From the NCBI RefSeq assembly GCF_963678635.1, contig NC_087064.1, forward strand, positions 5,740,411 to 5,804,410: a DNA stretch of 64,000 nucleotides, read 5' to 3'. Below, piece after piece: positions 11,501 through 23,500 of this stretch. The translations under genes were made by a program, and so were the position numbers. The stretch is from Symsagittifera roscoffensis. Lineage: Eukaryota; Xenacoelomorpha; Acoela; Convolutidae. How positions within the stretch are numbered: position 1 is the first letter of the stretch; each line of letters starts with the position of its first letter. Below the pieces are notes generated by a model. That model was not told the origin of the DNA. It saw nothing but the letters and a program-made list of their open reading frames with translations, and did no database searches.

Positions 11501-14500
11501 TTCACTGTTTCTGCTGTTTCATGTTTTACTTCTCGTTATATGCATATTTACCATTAACATTGAGAAATAAATTCTTCTTTCATAAAGAGATAGTTTGACT
11601 GACTAGTTTGATTTGACAGCCTGTTTTAAAGTCTGCATTTTCCCCAAATTTTCATTTTTGTTTTTAAAAGTTGTTTTCATTGCCAAACTTAGATTATATT
11701 TTTTCTGTTGTTTGCTATAGACACTTGAATATCAGTTAGCTACATCGAATCGATCCTTTCCAAGTGAAGCCTAAATTATTTCGCTCGAATATGGAAATGA
11801 AGGTGTCAGGATAAATCATTCTGTCAGGCTTAATCACTTCATATGTCAAATATCAGAGATATGAAAGGTTGATTTATTGGTGCGAAGTGTAGAATACATC
11901 AGAACCTCGCAAAAAAATTGATAAGGGGAAAAAATGTTTCTTACTCTGATTTTTTTTGCATGCTTAGTTTTTGCGAGCAAATCTAATTGTCAAAAAAGCA
12001 TGTTTTGCATTGCCTTACACTAAAATTGGCCATCTGAAAATTGCGTTATTTCATTTTCATTTGTTAAGTGATAGCCTTATTTGGGCATTTTAATTTTCGT
12101 GGGCAGTTTAGATTTCCGGGGTTTCTAATTGGACCTATGCTATCTCTTCGTTTTTTGAAGGCGAAGCTGATGTTTCTCAATGCCTTAAGTAAATTTCGAC
12201 TAACGGTTTTTCAATGTTATTCATGTGAAATAATAGGCAAACACCAACAATAGGAACGTTTTCAGTTCTCGTGTTTTTAAGCTGACATTTTCCTTTTTCT
12301 ATTTTAAAGCTTGGCACAGTGTCTTTACCTTGTCTGATTTGTTTCAAAGGTACAAATCCTGCTCAAAAAGAACTGATGCATCTGCCTTTTGGTTCTTAGA
12401 GCTTGATTGAGGCTTGGTTTAATATGACGGCCGTTTTAAAATTCCGTGCTTGCTACTGAAAACATGCATTTTTAATCGTTCCTGGAATTAGAGCAAGCAT
12501 CATTGAGTTTTGATTCCAAAAACGAATTTTGGTTGTGCCACTTATTTGAAGGATGAGCAATAAAACTAAAACGAGTCATTCAAACTGTAAGCAGAAGAGC
12601 ATACTGACCATTTTTGCGAGATAGAAATTCGATCAAGGCACAAGTCACATCTTGTTAAAATTTATTTGCTTTGCTTTTTACATCTATACTATATTTAAAT
12701 GCGAGTGACAACTATCTCCCATGTTTAAGCATAATAATTTTGCATGTTTAACGAAAGAAGTTTTTCATGTTTAAGCTATAGCATATATTGCAATGCTGAA
12801 GAAAATTTTTCAATTAGTTTTTCGCAAGGTCATGAATTTTTCAGTATTTTTTTTCGAGGCCAAATTAAGTCTGTCGGTCTGTCTGTATAAGTGCTTTTTT
12901 AATTAATTTGATTTCTGTCTACCCGTCGCCTAAATTTTTAACTTTCATCAATTATATATCTATTATCTATTATATATTTAAATACGGGCTTCACTATCTC
13001 GCCATGCTTAAGTTTTTTTAACGTATTGTTTTTGCATGTTTCGCAACCCCCCGGGTACTCGGAGGGGTTGCGAATCTTGCCTCCAATTCTCAATTCTCAA
13101 ATCCTTGTACTTTTCGAGATATGACGTTTCTTATGATTTTTTCAAAAACTTAGATTTTAAAAAATTCCAAAAAGTTGAAGAACCCAATCCTGTTTTTGAA
13201 TTTTGTGAAGGTACTCTCAGGGGTTGCGAATATTGCCTTTGATTATGGCTGCTCAAATCCTTGTAGTTTTCGAGATATGACATTTTTTTGGATTTTTTCA
13301 AAATTTTTCAGAAAATTAGATTTAAAAAATTTCACAAAACTTGAAATTTCCATCTCTGTAATGAGGTTCTGTCAGGGTACTCTCAGGAGTTAGTAATTTT
13401 ACCGCCAAATATGACTGCTCAAATCCTTCTAGTTTTCTTTAATTTCATGTTCAGTTGGTTTATATAGAAGGCTCTTTGCCAGTGATACAGAACATAGATG
13501 GGATAGGATGGCTGGTTGCTGTGCAATTATCACGGGCTACAGTAATTGAAGTGAAAAAAAGTTAATGAATTAGATTTTTTTTCGTGAAAAGTCCTAAAAT
13601 GCTCTAATAGCTACTGGAGAACATTTAAACAGTTTGTTACTATGAATGCACTTAGGTATAAATGCATTTTTTTGAGTTAAATTGAAGTCATCTGCTGAAA
13701 TGAAGTTCATCGGCAGTCAAATTGGGCGGGCTATCCAAATACCAACGTGGAAATATGGTGCGAAAAAACGTGATCAGTTTCTAGTTTCGAAAATGCAATT
13801 TAATTTTGAGATTTACCAGTGGAATGAGCTAAGTTAATCCAAAAAGTGCCAATCATAAATTGTTCTTGTAATTCAAAGAGCTTTGAGTACCTATATTTTT
13901 TTTTTGAAATTGGAAAGTTTTAATTTTCCGTTCAAAAAACAAGTCCGTTTTTCTTTAAGAGTCGATGAACTTAGTTCAGAATCTTATTTAGATCGCGACT
14001 GATTTGTTTCAAGAAAAAATTGTAAAATTTTTTTATGCTCAATTTTTCATAGCTTGATTTTTGGTTTATTTTTAAGTTCAGTTGATTTACTTTGTTTAAA
14101 GGAAGGCAAACTCTTCTATCTAACAGCGAAAAAGTAAAGGTCACGAAAAACGTGATTGAATTTCAAAAATGGAAAATAGTTATCAGATTTCCATTGAAAT
14201 AAAATACACAGCAATACACTGCTCAGTTATTCACAGAAAAAGGGTAGTACTCGATTGTAGCGAGATAAAACTTATTCATTCAGTTTTCGAAAACTAGTTC
14301 AAGTTAGTTCAAAAAGTGTCAATCCTAAATTGTTCTAGAAATTCTAAGAGCTTTAAGAACATCTATTGTTTCTTTGAAGTTAAAAATTAAAGATTTTTAT
14401 TAGAAAAGCAATTCACTCTTTGTTTACTTGAGTTTTTTTACCATGTTTTGGCTTTCTTTCAATCAATTGATTACAATTCATGCTGTGGTCGACTAGCAAA

Positions 14501-17500
14501 CGGTACCATTAGTTTTCTTGAAACTTGCGAGACTAAATGTCATATTGGTCCAGAAGTATCGCAGTTGCCTTTGCTACCTATTGACTGGGGTTCGAATCCT
14601 AGCTTGACCTTGTTTTTTTTTCAGTAGGTATGAAATTGAAATTTTTTCCCCGTAAAAGTCACTTTCATTTGTCTGCTGATGTTTTGTTGGCTTCTTTGCC
14701 ATATCACGGAATTTACTTGTACCGTAAGCAATTTTCATATAGCTGCACGTGATGCTGATTTACTCCTGCAATTTGTGAGTTTACTAACCCTCACTGAATA
14801 ATTTCTTTGTAAAATTGAATTTTTTTGTCGCTCAAAAGTTATGTTCGGCCTGAATTTTTTTTGAGAAATTTAGTTGGACTTTTGTTTTAAAAAGATAATT
14901 CATGTCGGTTGTGGTGTAAACGTTCAAAGTCTTGGAGTTTTTCTTTCGAATTCTTTTTTGCCAACAATTTTTGTCGGAATAGTGGCAGTACCCACGTTTT
15001 GTCGGAATAGTGGCAGTTTGATGAATACAGAAGTTTATTTAATGCTCGTGGTTCTTTTTCTCGCCTGTTTCTTTTTTCCCCAAAAAAGTTTTGCATCCGC
15101 TATTCTGTCTCATGCTCTGTTCGATAACTTGCAATCGTACGCTTGCGTTGTTACACTTGCGAAAGCGAGTGTTTTATAGTCGGGAACTGGACTTTTTTCC
15201 TGTAAAATATTTCTTACATCTGAATTTGAAATGGAAGTTACTTTATTAGTGAACTTTAGCAACTTCGAGACTGCTTCCAACTTGCCCTAGAGGTGACAGG
15301 CTTGTCTCAGTGCCCTATGGTCTTGGGTTCGAAGACCGGCTTTTCCTCTGTGTGCTCAGCTAACTTTTTTTTAACCTTAATCGACTTTTTAGGGTCTTTA
15401 GAAGTTTGTGAGGCACTTTTTTGCTAAAGCTACCCGGCTCAATCTGAGATAATAAAAGCAAAGTCCAGTAAAAACAATTAACAGAAAAACTACACATTTA
15501 ACAGAAAATTTCTAATTTTTGGGTTTTGTTCGTTTTTTTTTGGAATTGATTTTTTGGAAACTAGCCTGCCAAATCTGAGATTGAAGGTTCAATTGAAAGA
15601 CAGGTTATGGGAATCCTCCCACCCTGAGCAGCTGTGCACTAATTTTTGTAGAAAATTAATTTTTGCTATCTTTTTTCGATGAATGTGAAGACTTTTTCCA
15701 GGAAAAATTTTCGACATAGAAGCTACGTTCTGTTTCCTTCCGTTCGCTGGCTCTTTTCCAACTGTCTGTTGGCTATAATTGAATTTTTGTCAGTTTTTCT
15801 TTGCAAACTTTCTGACCTTTCCCAAAAATTTCTTGTCAAACCGATATCAATGGAGAGTCCTGCTTGTGGAAGTCTTCCCTGTTATGGTTTTAGTTTTCGG
15901 AAAATGGTTTTAGTTTTCGGAAAAAATGGTTTTAGTTTTCGGAAAAATCTCTTTTTACATTTTTGTGCATGACCGGATCTATAAATAAAGCTTGCAAAGA
16001 TGCAATTTTGAAATATGCAATTTTGAAGCTGTGTGAACCAAGTTGTGCATAAGAAAAAGCTTTTTTTTTAAACAACTTCATTTATTTTCGATAACTTTTT
16101 GGTGAAATCTATTGAAAGTATAAATTCTTCTTAAGTCTGGTTTTGAATTTTGTTCAGCAAAGAAGGGGGCTAATGTGGTATCAAGCACCTATAAGTCATG
16201 CTAGTTTCTCAATCTGTAATTTTTCAATGAATCTGCTTCAAGACAATTAGTGTAGTGAAGTCTTTAATAGGTGATGATGATGATGATTTTTCAGTAAAAG
16301 TAGAAAATTTGGTTGACTCTCAATTTTTTTCGCTATTTGACTTTTAATTTTTAAGATCAGCTCATGTTGAAAGGAGAGCAAAATCTACGAAAAACAAACG
16401 TCACACAAAACGTGAACGACTTTCAGAAGGGAATAAAAAATCTAGCTTTCAAATTGGGCCAATTTTATCCAAAAAAATGTCAATCATAAAACGCTTTTTA
16501 AATTCAAAGAGCTTTATTTTGATATTTTTTCTTCAAAACTCGAAAGTCCTACTTCATTTGGGTTTCCTTGTTCTTTACTCTTTCCTAGCTGTCATCTAAT
16601 CTTTTCGAAAGTCAAAGAGAGCTTCAAGGCCATATGTTTTTTCTTGGAAGTTCTAAAATAAAATTTTTTCCTTGCAAAGGCTTAATTAAACCTAAAAAGT
16701 TTCTCCCTCCTCCGCTTGTGATTATAAGGAATATCAATCCGTCTGTATTTTTTTTTTAGAAATTGAGGGTTTCCGTCCGGCCCTCATGCATTCGAGTGTG
16801 CTGAAAAAACTGATGGAGTGCAATGTCCTCTTTGAGGTCAGATTAGACAACATCAGCAATGCGGCCGACGGGGAACACGTGCTGTACAAGAAGAATGTAC
16901 CCTCGGAATACTTCATTATGATTCTGGAGGGGCGTGCCATGATCAGTGTCGGAAGAGATAATCTCAAGTTCGAGGCCGGACCATTCCACTACTTCGGCAC
17001 CTGTCTGCTAAATAGTAAGTTGAAATAGTTAGTGTTGTAAGTAGTTTCTGTATAGCTTGAATTGGCTGGCTTAACTCTGTTTTCTTTGTGTATTCAGTGA
17101 TGAATTGATTGACTGTGAATGTTTGTGTAATTGGCATCGTGAATAGGATCGATCTGCATCGAGGAAAGATTTGCTACAATTTATTGGAAATAATGTTAAA
17201 ATAATTAGGTCCAATAGCAATTTTTTCAGGAAAAATCTTTAAAATTTTTCAGGCTCAAATTTACTCATTCGCGGTTTGACTTTTGATTTCTTTTTTATTT
17301 CAGTTCCTTTCCCTCGTTAAAAGGAAGGCAAAGTCCACTACCGAACAGCAAACGGGTTGACAATGGCAATACTTTTGGGTGATTCAGATTCCAATTTCAA
17401 ATCGTAGTTTAGTTGTTGCTTTTAAATGATTTCTTTCTGATTTTTGAGTTTTGAGTCTTTCAGTTTACTAATTTGGCGGCATAATCATGTCAAAAATGTG

Positions 17501-20500
17501 GTAAAATTAGGTTCGGCAAAGATTAAAGTTCAAATGTCGTAGACATAGCCGGGCCCATTTGCAGGTTGCAAATTAGAAAATTGTTCGTTGAAGCTGATGG
17601 TACGTCGTCGTTGATTGTAATGGTCATCTAGTTGTTAGCTGTCGTTGATCATGTTGGTCATCTAGTTGTTACTGTGGTCCAATACTCGCGAGAGTTTGAC
17701 TGCTGGTCGGTGTAGAATCCCCCTGCTAGTTTTAATTTCGCAGGAGCGAACGATTCCGTCTGCACCTGGGAAAGTACGAAGTACCCGTCCCAGGGGCCAA
17801 AGACCTCGAGGCGTTAGGTCTTCCAGTATCCATACAAGGTCTCCTTGCTGAAGATTTTCCACTTGCTTTGTCCATTTCGTTCGGGTCGTCAAGGTTGGCA
17901 AGTAGTCTTTGAGGTATCTGTTCCAGAACTGTTGACTCAAGGCTTGAGCTTGTTTCCAAGTTTTCTTGTCCGTTGTGTGGCGAGGGAGAAACAATCCGGG
18001 AGGCAAATTGTTTGTTGGTCGTCCTAGTAGAAGGTGATTGGGTGTAAGGGGCTCGTCGTCGGTTGGGTCTGATGAGACGTGGGTTAGCGGGCGAGAATTC
18101 ATCATAGCTTCAACCTCGCACGTGAAGGTTGACAGAGTTTCGTCGTCCAGTGCCCGTGTTCCAATGACTTTGTAGAAGGCAATCTTAAATGTTTTTATGA
18201 GGCGTTCCCATGATCCACCAAAGTGAGGAGCTGCAGGTGGGTTGAACTTCCAGGTTATTCCAAGTAATTGGCATTGATTGTTGAAGTCGTTGCTGTGTTG
18301 AATCTCAGAAAGGCTTTCCTGTAATTCCTTGTCAGCTGCAACGAAGGCTTTTCCGTTGTCAGAGAAGATGATCCTGGGTTTACCGCGTCTAGCGATGAAA
18401 CGGCGTATGGCTTGTAGAGTTGAGTTTGTGTCAATTTGCTGGCATATTTCTGAATGAACTGCTCGCGTGACGAGGCAGGTGAAGAAGAGAACGTATCGCT
18501 TACTGTACTCGTCGTTGTTCCGCGTGGCAAAGGGTCCAAAGAAGTCAATTCCTGTTGAGTAGAAGGGGTAACTGTTTTCCGATAAAGGGAGTCGTTGTAG
18601 GGGTAGATCTGCCATCAGAGGCTTCACTGGTTCCTGTCGAAGGCGTCGGCAAGGTATGCATTGTCGAATAGTTTTCTTCAGATGCTTGCGTGATCTTATG
18701 ATCCAAAAGTCCTGTTGAAGAATGCTTCGGGTGTGTTCCATTCCACAATGGGAATTTATTTCGTGTGTTTGCTTCATGAAGAGTTGTATTGGGTAGTTTT
18801 CTGCGTTCAGAATGACTGGATGTCGGCTGCAAAGTAGAAGCGGGGCTTTCTGTAGTCGTCCTTTGGCACGTAAGTATCCGTGATCGTCGATGAAGGGGCA
18901 AAGAGGTTGTAGAGGGCTGCGGGGTGGAATGTCAGATTTCTTTGTCAGGCATGCTATTTCCTTGGGGAATGATTGATTCTGTGAGTGTTTAATGATCCAT
19001 GCGAATCCTAAGGTGATGTGTTGAAGTGAGAGGCTCTGGCGTGTCTTCCTTTTGATGTTTTCTGCGAAGAGAAGAACATATGAAGTAACTCTGAGTGCTC
19101 TTGTCCAAGTGCTAAATCGGTTGAAGTCGATTACTGATGTTGGCGGTTGTGGGTCGTTGTCTGTCAGATGAATATCGGCTGTAGGTTGTGTTGGCGGGTG
19201 ATTAGGCCAATCGGATGATGGTCTTAACAAGAAGTCTGGTCCTTTGATCCATCGTGAATCGGTAGTCATGTCAAATGCTTTGTAACCACGTGTTCCGTCG
19301 TCTGCAGGGTTGTCTTTGCTGGGCACGTATCTCCAGTCCAGAGGAGATGTTGAGTCCATGATGAAATTCAGGCGGTTGGCAATGAAGATCCGGTGTCGTT
19401 GATTCGGCGAGTTTATCCAATGAAGAACTGTTGTACTATCTGTCCATAGTGTCGTACTGTCGATTCTTATGTCATGTTGTTCTTTGATGAAACGAGACAG
19501 TTTAGCTCCGTTAGTGGCGGCTTGAAGCTCGAGATTTGGAATTGTCATTCTGCTGATGGGTGCTACTCGGGCTTTTCCAATGACGAACTTGAGTTCCGTT
19601 GTGTCGTCGTCGTATCTGATTCTGAGGTAAGCAACTGATGCTAAGGCAAGTTCGGAGGCGTCGCTGAATACATGGAGTTGGGTTTCCAGTATCTTCGTTT
19701 CTGGTTTGAAGTAAGTCCGGGGCAGGCAGATGTCGTTGAATTGGCTTCGCTTGTCTATCCAATCGTTGAGGTCTGTTAAATGATCCATGTTTAGAGGTTT
19801 GTCCCATTGAGGTCCATTACTCCAGGCAAGTTGAAGTGATTGTCGTAGTCGAATTGTCAGTGGCATCGTAATTCCAAGCGGGTCAAAGATTGAAGAAGCA
19901 AACTTCAATAGTTTGCGCTGCGTTAAGTCCTTCTTGTCAATGGCGTGAAACTTCTTTGCTTCCACAAGAAAGACGTCCGTGTCTGGTTTCCATTTCACTC
20001 CAAGAACTCTTTCGAGGGGTCGTTCCTTCTTGGTGAGGCTGTCGTTGTTTTCCAAGTGGTTCTCGTTAACTGTTGTGAGGAATTGTTGAGAGTTTGAGGT
20101 CCATTTTGTGAGGTTGAAACCTCCAAGGCTGAACATCTTTTGAAGGTCGTTCATTAACTGTGTCGCTTCCGTCGGCGTTGAAACGGCTTTGTATAGGTCG
20201 TCCATGTATATGTTGCGTTTTGTGATTTGCTCCAAGGCTGGATATTTGTCGGCATTGTCCTTCGCACATTGTCGAGTGGCGTAGCAGGCAACACATGGTG
20301 AGTCGGTAGCTCCGAAGATGTGGCGGGTGTATTGGAAGGTTGTGGGTTGGCCCGTGTTGTCCTTCCACAGAAATCGCAAATACGGCTGGTCCTCTGGGCT
20401 CACGAAGACCTGCATGAACATTGATTCAATGTCGGCAGAAATAGCGATTTGGTCTTCGCGAAATCGCATAACGATTCCAGTAAGGTTTGTGAGGAGGTCT

Positions 20501-23500
20501 GGTCCAGTTAGTAGGTTGCTGTTGAGTGATACTCCTTTGTAGATGCTCGATGCATTAAGGACTCGGCGTACCTTGCCAGGTTTATTGATGTTTGTCACTG
20601 GATGATGAGGAAGGTACCATTTTCCTGTTGAGTCTTCATGGGAATCATCAACTTTGACTATGAAACCTTTCTGCAAGTCGGTGTCGATGGTCTCCTGATA
20701 TTTCTGTGCCATCTCGGTGTTTCTCTTCAGTCGTCGGAGAAGGCTGTCGAGCTGCTTCTTGGCAAGCCATCTATTGTTTGGCAGTTGTTGTCCACGTTTC
20801 CAAAGCATTCCAATTTCGTAGTGTCCATTGGGCAAGCGAGTTGTTGAAGATTCCAAGATGCGGAGAGCTTCCTTGTCGTCTGTTGAGAGGCTGCGTTGGT
20901 CAGTTGAAATCCCTTCGGCGTCCAATTTCATCCATTCAGCTACGTGGCGAAAGAGTTTATCGTCTGTCGTGAAGTTGATTGTGTTGATGTCGTTGGGTGT
21001 CGCTGCATTGTCTCGTCCACAGAGAGACCATCCAAGTGGCGTTTTCCATCCAATAGGCACATTTTGTTTTGAATGGATTACTTCTGAAGGTGTCACGAGT
21101 TCGGCGAAATCGCATCCAATGATGATTCCGATTTCTTTCGAGGGCAGTGTGGCTATCCGAATGTGTTGAAGAGGCTCGTTTCTTTGGCAGATGGAGTTGA
21201 CGAGTTCAGGGTTGAATTGGGAAAGGTTCCAATCCATTATGACGTCGATGTCATTTAGTTGAAATGGCTGCTTTTGCTGGTTGTAGGGTCCAATCGCAAT
21301 CGTCATCTTTGTAGAAGCTGTGTCTGATGATGTCAGTGCTTGGTTTAGCTGGATGGTGTCGTCTAACTGCAGATCTGGTTTGAGTTGGAGGGCGATTGAT
21401 GATTTAAGCAATGTCAGTTTGCTTCCACAATCAAGCATTGCATAGGCATGAACTGTATGTTTGCCATGAGAGATCGTTATTGGCAGGGTCGGAATGTGGC
21501 GAGTCGATTTCCTTCTGTTTATGCTGGTGCTGCAGTTGGTGGTGTCGTCATGTTGTCTGGAGTTCCGGTTGGCTGTCTCCCTTTGTGTCGTCGAGTTGTA
21601 GGTGCTGCTGTTGTGCAGAAGTGTGTGGTGTTTCTTACTGCATCCGTCCGTCCGGCAGGTTTGCGTTGATTGACAGTCGGCGAACTTGTGGGGGCTGAGG
21701 CAGTTGAAACATAGTTGTAGGTCCCTGGCATGCTGTAATCTGTCCTTTGGGTTCATTGCGATGAAGTGATGGCATTTTCCAAGGTACTGGCAATTGCGTT
21801 TCTCCGGGCAAAAATCTCGTCGTTGATCCTTTTGTCCAGATTTATGTTGCTGCTGGCTGCGTTGCTGGTTCCGGTGGTTCTGATTGGCGCGGTGATCCGA
21901 TGGTCCATGTTGGTGGGTGTGACCGTTGGATGATGATTCTTGAGTGTTGCTGCTGTTGTAGTTGTTGTTGCTGCTGCTGTTTCTGGTGTTGTTGTTGTTG
22001 CTGTGGCTCGGCAAATCGCTGCATGCTTCGGCGTAGATGTTGAACCAATTGGTGAGGTCGATGAGTGATGGTTGTCTGATGTTGCATTGCAGATTGTATC
22101 TATTCCATTCTAGTCGGCAAGGGGTAGGCAGTTTTGACAAAACTGTTTGGACATTTGTCGTAGAGTGTAGATCGTGCTGGAATCCAAGTGTCGTGAATGT
22201 ATCGACCATTGTCTGTAGGAAGTTGGCGAGGTCCTTGTAGCTTCTGGTATGTCGTAGATTGGGGCCGCTGATGGCGTCGAGTCGTCGAAGGAAGGATGTA
22301 ACTATCTTCGTCGGGTTACCAAAGTCGTTTTCCAGTCGCTGAAGGGCTGCGTCATACATTGCTCCATTGCATCCATATCCTCGGATAAGAGATTTTGCAT
22401 CTCCGGATACAAGTTTCTGCAGATGTGTCATCTTTTCCGAGTTTGTCATGTCGGTGCTGTTGATGGTTGCGTTGAACAGTCCTATCCAATCTAACCATTG
22501 TTCAGGTTCTCCGTCGAATATGAATGGTTTGACAATGGGCACTGATTTCCTGAATGTCTTCGAGATCGTTTGATGATGGGTGTGGTCTGTCGGTGCTGTT
22601 CCAAGGTTGGCAGGAATCGGAGGAAAATAAGACGGCTGGTTTTGATGTGCTGCATGTTGATGTGCTGCATGTTGATGGACTGCATGTTGATGAGGGGGAG
22701 GTCGGTTGATATTTTGGTGAGTTGATCCTGTTGGTCCCCTGCAGCCTGCATGAGTGAAGGCTTTTGTTGATGATGTCGGCATGTTCGTAGGGTTGTATGC
22801 TGTCGTGGTTCCCAGAAATCCTTCCTGGTACGATCTTATGGCAGGTTGTGTACATTGGTGAGTCAGGGTCGGCTGGCTGGAGGTCCAATTTGTTGCTGTT
22901 CGTTGATCTCCTTGGTTTGTTGGCAGTAGTGCTGGTTGTGCTGGTATCGGTACTCCGTTGATGTTTGTGATACCCTTAGCTGTCGTCTGGTGTCCACTGA
23001 ACACGTTGGTGGGGGGATGATTGGTTGAATTCTGATTTCCAATCGTCAAGATGGGTCTAAAGGCGCTATTCGGATTATGTGTCCTCTGTTGCTGACTTGG
23101 AGGCTGATTCTGTTGTAGGCTTGAAGGCTGGTTCTGTTGTTGGCTTGAAGGCTGGTATAGTCCATGTGGGGGGCTAGCTGTCTGGGGAGCAAGAAATGGG
23201 TGTGTGATTTGCTGTCCAATCATTTGACTCTGAGCTGCTTTTGAAGTTGCTGTCGGAAGAAATATTGGCGCTGAAACATTTCTTTGTTGGGTTGCTGGTG
23301 CGTTCATCTGCTGATTGAAAACTTGGATTTGAGTTCCAGGGTTGGAGTGTGGTGACGTTTCATGAAGTTGAGCTTCTGAGTTCGGTCTTTGTCCCACTGT
23401 TGCTGTCAATTGCTGATTGTCGATTTGGAGTTGAGTTCCATTGTTCAATTCTATAGTCGTTCCTTGAAGTTGAGCTTCTGGGTGGTTCGGCTGAAGGTTT

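Noticed and set aside
15290-15345. tRNA gene near a good B box
   Set aside because: No cloverleaf can be drawn and the segment recurs as part of family B.
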